Shown: piece after piece, positions 35,283 to 43,069 of the stretch
Layout: each line of letters opens with the position of its first letter
Numbering within the stretch: the first letter of the stretch is position 1
Source: Marinobacter lipolyticus SM19
Lineage (GTDB): Bacteria; Pseudomonadota; Gammaproteobacteria; Pseudomonadales; Oleiphilaceae
Assembly: GCF_000397065.2 (NCBI RefSeq)
Contig: NZ_KE007329.1
Location: 17,750 to 81,749 of the forward strand
Direction: 5' to 3'
DNA: 64,000 nt
Program-made: the position numbers and the translations under genes
The notes under the pieces: generated by a model
Seen by the model: only the letters and a program-made list of their open reading frames with translations
Told to the model about the DNA's origin: nothing
The model's database searches: none

Positions 35283-36926
35283 TTATTCCAAATACAATTC
35301 CCTCCCTGGTCCCCAGCGACTTGCCAGAGGCCCCTCAGAAAGAGCTTTCAGGCGCACAAAATACCGCCTTCCGGGAATCAGGCGCAAGGCCGCTGTTGTT
35401 TCAGACAGCGTTGCCTCTTTAATAATATTGGAAAAACCGGGTTCTTCCGAGAGCTGAAGGCGATAATCGGATGCGGTATCAACCTTTTCCCAGAATACCC
35501 GAACCTGGCTGTCGACGTAATTAACGCTGATGATCCTGACCGGTGGCAGGGTGCCGTTGATGGTGAATTCCCGGGCATCACTGCTGGCTACTGAGTTGCC
35601 TCCGGCTTCACTGACCACGCGCCAATAGTAGGTGCCGGGTGTCAGTGGGCGGGAGGGGAGTGCCCGGCTGTCCGGTGCCCATTCACTGGTAGCAACCAGA
35701 CGGCGGAACGTGTCGTCCTCGGCAATTTCGATGCGGGCCACTTCGTTGCTGCCCTTCAGTTCCCAGCGGAACTCGGGCATGTCGTCATTCACCGTGGCGC
35801 CCGCTTCGGGTGCCAGTAGCTCCGCAGCCTGGGCGCTGAGATCCACTTCTACCTTGAGTACGTCTGGCATGCCGGCTATGCCGCGGGTATTCAAGGCGGC
35901 CAGGTGGATTTCATAGGCGCCGTTGTCCAATAGGCTGAGGTTGTAGCGATTCCCGCTAACCTTACGGCTTTCCACCCAGCGACCGGACTCGGCTTCGAAA
36001 ATATCGAGCCGGTGGCCCATGGCGCCGCTGGGTTGCCAGCTCATTTCCGTTGGCAGGCTGGTGATTTGCGGTGGCAGGGGGTTCAGTTCCGGTGCGGGCG
36101 GCAGGCGATGGATGCTCAGGCTGCCGCTGGCCGCTGTGGAAACACTGGCGCTGTACCCTGCGGGGATATTCCGGGTCTTTCCCCGGGGGCCAAAATTGAC
36201 CGCTCCCTCAGTCACCTGAAGGTGGGTCGTGCCCGGTGCCGCCTGCATGGCAAAAACGGTGCCGCGAACCGCGGCTACGGCTGAGGGTGTTTCAATTTCA
36301 AACCGGGCTCCACCTTCAATGACCGGCTTGACCTTGGTGTGCACTTCGCCGTGATCGAGCCGCAATCGGGTATCGACCATCCCGGACTTTCCGTACTGGG
36401 TCAGGCGATTGAAAATCAGGCGGGAATCCGGAGAGATGCGCACCTGTGAGCCGTCAGCAAGCTCAACGGTAGCACTGCCGGAGCCGGAGATGATTTCATC
36501 GCCCACTCGTACCAGTGTGTCCGCCGTCAGGGAGCGTTTCCTGCCATCGTTGCCGGAGATATGCTGTACCTGACCGGATACGGTCACAACCCGTGCAGGA
36601 TCAGGTTGACGCTGTAGCCAGGACAAAGGAATGCGCAAAGCATCGCCTTCGCCAATGGCAGCTGCGTTGTTGATGTTGTTGTACTGGAGCAGGCGGTCGG
36701 CGTGGACTGTCTTTGACAGCAATGCATTGGCCACTTCGCCAAAACTCTCGCCTGGACGCAGAGTGTAGAGCCATTCGGGGGTGGCATTGGTCTCCGCCCC
36801 GGGGCCTGCCAGCGTATGAGAGCCGCGAGCGATGGGCAGCTCAGCATGCACTGGCACGGTCAGCGCCAGACAGGCCAGCGCCGACACAGCTGTGTGCCTT
36901 GTCAACAGACGGGCAAGATGCTTCAT
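35283..36926 (-). CDS. Periplasmic LysM-FecR domain protein
   Basis: Exported protein of 547 residues. A signal peptide (HTAVSALACLALTVPVHA) is followed by a LysM peptidoglycan-binding module (YTLRPGESFGEVANALLS, YNNINNAAAIGEGDALRIP; about 50-105). A FecR domain follows (VRVGDEIISGSGSATVELADG to AAVRGTVFAMQ, about 140-235), then FnIII-like repeats to the end. LysM-FecR proteins are often encoded beside CHASE2 receptors, so this is probably the periplasmic input component of the adjacent kinase. One base separates its ATG from the regulator stop codon. Confidence 0.88.
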   Translation of the reverse strand: MKHLARLLTRHTAVSALACLALTVPVHAELPIARGSHTLAGPGAETNATPEWLYTLRPGESFGEVANALLSKTVHADRLLQYNNINNAAAIGEGDALRIPLSWLQRQPDPARVVTVSGQVQHISGNDGRKRSLTADTLVRVGDEIISGSGSATVELADGSQVRISPDSRLIFNRLTQYGKSGMVDTRLRLDHGEVHTKVKPVIEGGARFEIETPSAVAAVRGTVFAMQAAPGTTHLQVTEGAVNFGPRGKTRNIPAGYSASVSTAASGSLSIHRLPPAPELNPLPPQITSLPTEMSWQPSGAMGHRLDIFEAESGRWVESRKVSGNRYNLSLLDNGAYEIHLAALNTRGIAGMPDVLKVEVDLSAQAAELLAPEAGATVNDDMPEFRWELKGSNEVARIEIAEDDTFRRLVATSEWAPDSRALPSRPLTPGTYYWRVVSEAGGNSVASSDAREFTINGTLPPVRIISVNYVDSQVRVFWEKVDTASDYRLQLSEEPGFSNIIKEATLSETTAALRLIPGRRYFVRLKALSEGPLASRWGPGRELYLE

Positions 36927-36927
36927 A

Positions 36928-37653
36928 TCAGACTTGGTCCGATACCGTCGCTGAGTCTTCGATTGCGTTGGCGGTCATCGCCTCGAGCCGGTAGCCACGC
37001 TGATAAATGGTCTTGATCCGGAAACCATTTTCCGGGTTAAGGCCCAGTCGCCTGCGAAGTCGGCTCATGTGGGTGTCCACAGTGCGTGTATTGATGTCCC
37101 TTGCCAGACCCCAGACGCGCTCCAGCAGCATTTCACGGGTCAGCAGGCGTCCCTGGTTCTGGAACAGGAACAGGGTCAGATCAAAATCCTTGTCGGTGAG
37201 CGTCAGTAGTTCGCCATGCAGGATGATCGAGCGCTGTTGGGTGTTAATCTCAAACGGCCCGTAGCGGAGCACTTCTTTCTCGTTGTCCGGATTGGTGCGA
37301 CGGGCCAGGGCATTGATTCGCGCGACCAGTTCCGCTTCCCGAGCCGGTTTGGCGAGGTAGTCGTCGGCGCCGGCGTCCAATGCGCGAACGATATCCGCCT
37401 CGCTGTCCCGTTGAGTCAGGAAGACGACGGGAATCGGCCAGTTCAGCTGGGCTCGCACGGTCTCGAGCACGTCGATGCCGGTCATGTCAGGGATCTGCCA
37501 GTCGAGAATGAGCAGATCGTAGCTGCGGTGCAGTACCGCGCTCAGGAAGGACTGGCCGGACGGAAAGCTGTCACAGTGGTGTCCACGCTCAGAAAGAATG
37601 GACTGAATGTGCTGTGCCTGTTCATGTTCGTCTTCAAGCAGAGCAATACGCAT
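36928..37653 (-). CDS. OmpR/PhoB-family response regulator
   Basis: Two-component regulator of 241 residues. The receiver domain starts MRIALLEDEHEQAQHI, with the phosphoacceptor Asp51 in LILDWQIPDMTG and the conserved Lys in YLAKPARE. The C-terminal winged helix has LLTREMLLERVWG and DTHMSRLRRRLGL. The ATG at 37653 fits the family start; an upstream in-frame ATG would add 22 unrelated residues. It is the first gene of the regulator-FecR-CHASE2 kinase operon and lies 124 bp after topB in the same direction. Confidence 0.95.
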   Translation of the reverse strand: MRIALLEDEHEQAQHIQSILSERGHHCDSFPSGQSFLSAVLHRSYDLLILDWQIPDMTGIDVLETVRAQLNWPIPVVFLTQRDSEADIVRALDAGADDYLAKPAREAELVARINALARRTNPDNEKEVLRYGPFEINTQQRSIILHGELLTLTDKDFDLTLFLFQNQGRLLTREMLLERVWGLARDINTRTVDTHMSRLRRRLGLNPENGFRIKTIYQRGYRLEAMTANAIEDSATVSDQV

Positions 37654-37777
37654 CTGGCGTCTCCTGAAAATAGCCCGTTCACTATGTTGAGTCTGTTCTC
37701 GTTTTTTAGTTATGAACAAAAGGCAATGTTAGATTTTCGGCTCATTATCACAGAACACCAACGGGTCTTCAGTATCG

Positions 37778-39946
37778 TTATGTAGTATTGCGTAAACGAA
37801 TGGCCGGTGTTCCGTTGTCGTCGTCAACTGTTTGTCGGCAGGCGGGAAAATTACTGCAGCCCCAGAACCAGCCCTTTTTCCCTTTGCGTCGAACCAGCGG
37901 CGAGAAACAGTGGGGGCAGGGGACGGGTTTCTGGCTGGTACCGTCGGCAGGCGCCGTGTCTTCCAGCGGGCGAGTGCCGTTGCAATCCGGGAAGCGGGTG
38001 CAGGCCCAGAAGCGGCCGAACTTGCCTTCCCGCTCACGCATGGGGGTACGGCACTTGGGGCAGTGGGGAGACGTTGGCTGATCTGTCCCTGGGGCTTCCG
38101 GTGCACCCATTGGGGCGTTGACGAAGCCCCGAATCTGCTCTTTCAGCTTTTCCAGGAAGTTTCTCGGGTCAGCTTCCCCGCGCCGGATGGTTTCCAGCGT
38201 GGCTTCCCAGACCGCGGTCATGTCCGGTTTGCTGACGGTCTGCGGTAGCGCTCCGATCAGCGCCTTGCCCTTGCCCGTTGCCTTGATGTGGCGACTGTCG
38301 CGGTACAGGTAGTCACGTTTGAACAGCGTGTCGATGATCGCAGCGCGGGTCGCCTCCGTGCCGAGACCGTCGGTTTCACGCAGGGTCTTGCGTAACTCCG
38401 CATCGGTAACAAAGCGGGCGATGTTGGTCATGGCGGACAGCAGCGTGGCGTCCGTGAAGTGCTGGGGTGGCTGGGTTTTCCGCTCTTTGATGTCAGTGCG
38501 GTCGCACAGGACCGGCTCGCCTTTCTCCAGTCGTGGCAACGGTGCCTTTTGCGGTTCCTGCCGACCTTCCCGAAGGCGGATCTCCAGGGTTTTCCAGCCC
38601 GGGGTCAGCACCGCGGTTTCCGTGGCGCGGAACCGGTGTTCGCCAATGGTGACGGTCAATCGGCCTTCACGATGAACGGCGTCGGCGCTGAACTGCATCA
38701 GATAGTACCGACTGATCAGCCCGTAGATTTTGTCTTCCGCCGCCGTCAGCTTGCCATTCGCGGATGTTCGGCTGGTTGGAATGATGGCGTGGTGGGCGTC
38801 AACCTGCTTGTCATTCCAGGCGGCCGTGCGCCGGGATAGGTCTGCCTGTTCGCAGGCCGGGGCCAGTGCCGAGGACACCTTGCTGATCGCACGTATTACA
38901 CTTTCCCGTTGCGCGAAGTGCCCCTCTGGCAGGTAGCGGCAATCGGACCGGGGATAGGTGATCAGCTGATGTCGCTCATACAGGTTCTGGGCGGTATCCA
39001 GTACGTCCTTGGCGCCCATGCGGAATAACCGGCCGGCTTCAATCTGCAGGGCGGAGAGTGACAGCGGAAGTGGGGGCGCTTCATTGCGGTCGCGGAAGCG
39101 GGATTCGGTAATGCGGCCAGGGCGGCCTTCCACGGCAGCAGCAATTTGCTCTGCGGTGGCTTTGTCCAGCAGCCTGTCTTCTTCATCCAGATGTTCACGG
39201 AAGGCTTCATCGGCAAGCCAGCGGGCACTGAAGGACGCCGGATCACTGTCTGCTTCCAGCCCGTGACAGGTCGCCTCAATCCGGTAGTAGGGCTTGGGCT
39301 CAAAGTTCTCGATGGTGTTGTCACGTTCTACCACCAGCCCGAGTACCGGCGTTTGTACCCGCCCCACGGAATAGACACCCTGCTGGCCCTGCTGCTGGTA
39401 ACTGAGGGTGTAAAAGCGGGTCAGGTTGATGCCATACAGCCAATCGGCCCGTTGTCTGGCCAGGGCTGAATGCGACAACCGGCGATATTCCCGATTGTCT
39501 TTGGGCGCCTGGATGGCCTTGGCAACGGCTGCGGGTGTCAGGTCATTAATGAGTATCCGCTGGACCGGGCAGGTGGCCCCGAAATAACGGATCACTTCGT
39601 CGACCAGTAACTGGCCTTCTCGGTCGGGGTCACCGGCATGAACGATCGTATGTGCCTGGCGAATCAGGGATTCCAGCACGTTGAGTTGCTGGCGGACGCT
39701 GTCCTTGGGGGTGACTTCCCAGCGCTCGGGCACCAGGGGCAGGTCTTCCTGCCGCCACTTTTTCCAGCGCGGGTTGTACTGTGCCGGTTCAGCCGGTTCC
39801 AGCAGGTGACCGATGCACCAGCTGACGGTGACCGCTTCGTCGCCCTGACCACAGCGAATCCAGCCCGGGCCTTTCTGGTGCGGGGCGGGCAGAGCGGCGG
39901 CGATGGCACGGCCCAGACTGGGTTTTTCGGCGATGTAAAGTTGCAT
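37778..39946 (-). CDS. topB: DNA topoisomerase III
   Basis: Type IA topoisomerase that decatenates DNA during replication and recombination. The 722-residue product has the Toprim start MQLYIAEKPSLGRAIAAAL with DPDREGQ, SVGRVQTP, and the active-site Tyr331 in LITYPRSDCRYLPEG. The C-terminus has two Cys4 zinc modules (CPKCRTPMREREGKFGRFWAC and CPHCFSPLVRRKGKKGWFWGC), as in larger TopB proteins. It is divergent from bolA. Confidence 0.97.
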   Translation of the reverse strand: MQLYIAEKPSLGRAIAAALPAPHQKGPGWIRCGQGDEAVTVSWCIGHLLEPAEPAQYNPRWKKWRQEDLPLVPERWEVTPKDSVRQQLNVLESLIRQAHTIVHAGDPDREGQLLVDEVIRYFGATCPVQRILINDLTPAAVAKAIQAPKDNREYRRLSHSALARQRADWLYGINLTRFYTLSYQQQGQQGVYSVGRVQTPVLGLVVERDNTIENFEPKPYYRIEATCHGLEADSDPASFSARWLADEAFREHLDEEDRLLDKATAEQIAAAVEGRPGRITESRFRDRNEAPPLPLSLSALQIEAGRLFRMGAKDVLDTAQNLYERHQLITYPRSDCRYLPEGHFAQRESVIRAISKVSSALAPACEQADLSRRTAAWNDKQVDAHHAIIPTSRTSANGKLTAAEDKIYGLISRYYLMQFSADAVHREGRLTVTIGEHRFRATETAVLTPGWKTLEIRLREGRQEPQKAPLPRLEKGEPVLCDRTDIKERKTQPPQHFTDATLLSAMTNIARFVTDAELRKTLRETDGLGTEATRAAIIDTLFKRDYLYRDSRHIKATGKGKALIGALPQTVSKPDMTAVWEATLETIRRGEADPRNFLEKLKEQIRGFVNAPMGAPEAPGTDQPTSPHCPKCRTPMREREGKFGRFWACTRFPDCNGTRPLEDTAPADGTSQKPVPCPHCFSPLVRRKGKKGWFWGCSNFPACRQTVDDDNGTPAIRLRNTT

Positions 39947-40062
39947 GGTTTCGGGTGCGTTCGGATTGGGATGGGAAGATGGCCTTTTGGCATGGGTGTG
40001 TCAAGGTTCCAGCCCACTGTAGTATGCTTCGGGTTATGGAAAGTTAAGGAGTTACAACGGTT

Positions 40063-40407
40063 ATGAAGATTCAGAACGCGATCGAGGAAAAGCTGTCCCG
40101 GGCTTTTGCGGTAAACCACCTGCAGGTGGAAAACGAGAGCCACAAGCACAGTGTGCCGCCGAACTCCGAAACCCACTTCAAGGTTACCCTGGTATCAGCG
40201 GATTTTGATGGGCAGATGAAGGTAAAAAGGCACCAGGCGATTTATAAGGTGTTGGCGGATGAACTGGCGGGTGAGGTTCATGCGCTGGCCCTGCATCTAT
40301 ACTCTCCTCAGGAGTGGTCAGACTCCGGTCAGTCGGTGCCGGAGTCACCAAATTGTATGGGCGGGTCCAAAAAGGATGCGGCCATGACGTCAGGAGAGGG
40401 TCAATGA
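40063..40407 (+). CDS. bolA: BolA-family protein
   Basis: Small regulator of 114 residues, a partner of monothiol glutaredoxins in Fe-S handling and a morphogene in E. coli. It shows the family core NESHKHSVPPNSETHFKVTLVS and HQAIYKVLADELAGEVHALALHLYSPQEW, including the invariant His residues. AAGGAG is 10 bases before the ATG. The C-terminal tail of about 25 residues is polar and variable. The stop codon overlaps the next ATG (ATGA), so the two genes are translationally coupled. Confidence 0.93.
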   Translation: MKIQNAIEEKLSRAFAVNHLQVENESHKHSVPPNSETHFKVTLVSADFDGQMKVKRHQAIYKVLADELAGEVHALALHLYSPQEWSDSGQSVPESPNCMGGSKKDAAMTSGEGQ

Positions 40408-41027
40408 GCCAGTTTTTCCAGATTCATCCGGAAACGCCGCAGAAGCGGCTGATCAAACAGGCGGTCGATATTCTTCGCAGTGGTGGTGTGATCGTCTACC
40501 CCACGGATTCAGCCTATGCCATTGGTTGTCACCTCGGGGACAAACAGGCGGCAGATCGTATCAAGCGGATTCGCAGGCTGGATGACAAGCACAATTTCAC
40601 CCTGATGTGCCGTGATCTTTCGGACATCGGTGTGTATGCCAAGGTAGGCAACACCCAGTACCGGCTGCTCAAGACCTTCACACCGGGCCCCTACACCTTC
40701 ATTCTGGATGCCACCAGCGAAGTGCCGCGCAGGTTGCTGCATCCCAAGCGTCGCACTATTGGGCTGCGGGTGCCGGATAACGCCATTGTGCAGGAATTGT
40801 TGGGCGAGCTGGGCGAGCCGATCATGAGCAGCACCCTGATCCTGCCGGGGGAAACCGATCCCATGACAGATCCCTACGACATCCGGGAAACTCTCGAACA
40901 TGAGCTTGATCTGATCATCGACGGTGGTTTCTGCGGTCTTGAGGCGACAACGGTGGTGAATATGACCGATGACGTGCCCGAGGTTACCCGGATTGGTAAA
41001 GGCGACCCCGCTCCGTTCCAGGTCTGA
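40404..41027 (+). CDS. yciO: YciO-like Sua5/YrdC/YwlC-family protein
   Basis: Protein of 207 residues with the YrdC fold. Motifs are GGVIVYPTDSAYAIGC, IKRIRRLDDKHNFTLMC, FTPGPYTFILDAT and RTIGLRVPDN. The family makes or is related to enzymes making threonylcarbamoyl-AMP for tRNA t6A; the YciO branch has weaker activity and an unsettled role. The C-terminus is short, lacking the Sua5 domain. It is coupled to bolA by a 4-bp overlap and followed by a clear terminator. Confidence 0.92.
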   Translation: MSQFFQIHPETPQKRLIKQAVDILRSGGVIVYPTDSAYAIGCHLGDKQAADRIKRIRRLDDKHNFTLMCRDLSDIGVYAKVGNTQYRLLKTFTPGPYTFILDATSEVPRRLLHPKRRTIGLRVPDNAIVQELLGELGEPIMSSTLILPGETDPMTDPYDIRETLEHELDLIIDGGFCGLEATTVVNMTDDVPEVTRIGKGDPAPFQV

Positions 41028-41039
41028 CCCGTTCAAGAT

Positions 41040-41066
41040 AGGGCCGGGGTACCGGCCTTACTTTTA
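41040..41066 (+). terminator. Rho-independent terminator after yciO
   Basis: GGCCGG (41042-41047) pairs with CCGGCC (41052-41057) around a GGTA loop, extended by a G-U and an A-T pair, then TTACTTTT. It ends 11 bp before the stop of the convergent hypothetical gene. Confidence 0.7.
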
Positions 41067-41076
41067 TCTGACCGCG

Positions 41077-41739
41077 TCAGGCGCGGGTATTGAAGCTGAA
41101 CGCGTAGTGTTTGCGCTGCCCGGCAGCCTCTACCTGCTCCGCGCCAACGGATTTACGCAGGGTGTCATAGCGGTGCACCAGATCCTGAAGGCCATTGAAC
41201 TGCTGGTTATCGCTGACCATCGTGTCCAGCAATGAGTTGTTGACGCCATAGGCCCTGTTCAGCTTGAGGGCGTTATCCACGAAGTGCAGGGTAGGCTCGT
41301 TCACACTCAGGCGGCTGAAGGCTTCACGAAAGCCCTTGTTGTGGTTCAAATCCTGTTCAATCTGCGCGCGCTTTGCCTCCGGCAGTTTTCCGTCTAACTG
41401 AATGTTCCCGCTGTCGTCCCTGGCGACGTTGATGGACGTTGCCGGATGCATTCCGTACTCGGCAAGTTTGTGCCGCAGTGTTTCCCGCACAAAGGCAAGG
41501 TCCTGCCCCACGGTTTGCTTGTAATCGGTGACCGAGAGCTTCCTGGATTTCAGTGTGGCCAGATCCGGACTTTCCAGTGTGGAGCGGGTAAACCGGTCAT
41601 CCGTTGGCGATGCCGGTTGCTCTGGAGCCGCCGGGCCAGAAGTTTTTCCTGCCTGTTTCTCACCGGCTGCCTCAGGGCGTTTTTCCAACGCGGTCTGGAA
41701 TTGGGTGCTGGCTTTGATCAGTGATGTAAGCAGCGACAC
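41077..41739 (-). CDS. Hypothetical protein of about 220 residues
   Basis: I do not recognise a family. The predicted cytosolic protein has a low-complexity Ala/Pro/Glu-rich stretch (residues 20-50) followed by a helical C-terminal region (TVGQDLAFVRETLRHKLAEYGM, LPEAKRAQIEQDLNHN, VHRYDTLRKSVG). The start was set at GTG 41739 because GGAGGA lies nine bases upstream; a frame extending to 41919 would overlap the divergent exonuclease gene and lacks a ribosome-binding site. It is divergent from the SbcD-like gene with 178 bp between them, so a functional link is possible but unproven. Confidence 0.7.
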   Translation of the reverse strand: MSLLTSLIKASTQFQTALEKRPEAAGEKQAGKTSGPAAPEQPASPTDDRFTRSTLESPDLATLKSRKLSVTDYKQTVGQDLAFVRETLRHKLAEYGMHPATSINVARDDSGNIQLDGKLPEAKRAQIEQDLNHNKGFREAFSRLSVNEPTLHFVDNALKLNRAYGVNNSLLDTMVSDNQQFNGLQDLVHRYDTLRKSVGAEQVEAAGQRKHYAFSFNTRA

Positions 41740-41917
41740 GGCTGACTTCCTCCCATCGTCACGGGTGATCAGTGACAAAAATCGAACGTATGGGCAGGTC
41801 TTTGCACAAATCGGGCCAATCGGAACCCGGAATGTCCGGTGCCCGAACGGTTCACTAACCTGACGTTTGAACGTAGAGTTAGCAGCCTGGTTCGTTGATC
41901 CATTGAAAAGGAATGTC

Positions 41918-43069
41918 ATGCCCCGAATTCTTCACACCGCAGACTGGCAGATGGGCCGCTATTACAGCCGCTTTGATAACGATGATGCCGTCGCGCTGGC
42001 GGAAGCTCGGTTTACCGCCATTGAACGTCTGGCTCAACTGGCCAGAGATGAGCGATGCGATGCAGTGCTGGTGGCGGGGGATGTATTCGATGCCCAGACC
42101 GTGGCGGATCGAACCATTCGCAGGGTATTCAACGCCATGTCCGGTTTTTCCGGTCCCTGGGTGATGTTGCCCGGTAACCACGACGCCGCCCTGGCGGAAA
42201 GTGTGTGGACTCGCGCCCGACGCCTGAACGCGGTGCCCGACAACGTTCACCTGGCCCTGGAGCCGGGGGTTGTTGATCTGAAAGCGCAGGGGCTGGCCGT
42301 TCTCGCAGCGCCATTGACCCAGCGCCATACCCACAGTGACCTTACCGAGAACTTTGATCACCTGGAAACGTCTCCGGAATTGCTGCGTGTGGGGCTGGCC
42401 CACGGTAGTGTCCAGGGTTTGCTGGCGGAGGATATCGATTCGGCCAACCCGATTGCCGCCGACCGGGCTGCGCAGGCAAACCTGGATTATCTTGCCCTGG
42501 GTGACTGGCACGGTGTGAAACAGATCAACGCCCGCACCTGGTACAGCGGCACTCCGGAGCCGGAGCGATTCCGCAATAACGAGGCGGGCGTGGCGCTGGT
42601 GGTGGACATTGCCGGGCCGGGGGCGGAACCGGACGTCAGCCGCCATCGCATTGGCCAGTTTGAGTGGGTCCAGTGGCGTGAACACCTCAGTGTGGCCACG
42701 GATCTGGATGAATTGCTGCAGAGACTGGAAGAACTGCCGGCGCCGGCGGTGGTCGATATTCGGCTGTCTGGCGAGGTGGACCTGGCGGGAGAGCAGAAAC
42801 TTCTCCACGCCCTGTCGGTGGCCGAGGCCCGGCATCGGAGCGTGCAGTGCGATCGCAGCCAGTTGGCCCTTCAGCCTACCGATGAAGATATTGCCGAACT
42901 CAATGCCGATGGTTATCTGGGCGAGGTTATTGGTGAATTGAGGGAGCAACAGGAAAACGCCGATGATGAGAAGGCCGCCACATCGAGGGATGCTCTGGCG
43001 ATCCTGACCAGCCTGTTGCGGGATCGCATCGAACCGGCGTCCGGGAACGCCGGGGAGGGTCAGCCATGA
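41918..43069 (+). CDS. SbcD/YhaO-like DNA repair exonuclease (metallophosphoesterase)
   Basis: Calcineurin-type nuclease of 383 residues. The two-metal motifs are in order: HTADWQMG, VLVAGDVFDA, MLPGNHDAA, GLAHGSVQG and LGDWHGV. ATG 41918 is preceded by AAAGGAATG; a 17-codon upstream extension is not family-like. The stop overlaps the next ATG by 4 bp (ATGA), so it forms an Mre11-Rad50-type complex with the following ATPase. YhaO from Bacillus is the closest family I would name; true SbcD has a different C-terminal cap. Confidence 0.92.
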   Translation: MPRILHTADWQMGRYYSRFDNDDAVALAEARFTAIERLAQLARDERCDAVLVAGDVFDAQTVADRTIRRVFNAMSGFSGPWVMLPGNHDAALAESVWTRARRLNAVPDNVHLALEPGVVDLKAQGLAVLAAPLTQRHTHSDLTENFDHLETSPELLRVGLAHGSVQGLLAEDIDSANPIAADRAAQANLDYLALGDWHGVKQINARTWYSGTPEPERFRNNEAGVALVVDIAGPGAEPDVSRHRIGQFEWVQWREHLSVATDLDELLQRLEELPAPAVVDIRLSGEVDLAGEQKLLHALSVAEARHRSVQCDRSQLALQPTDEDIAELNADGYLGEVIGELREQQENADDEKAATSRDALAILTSLLRDRIEPASGNAGEGQP

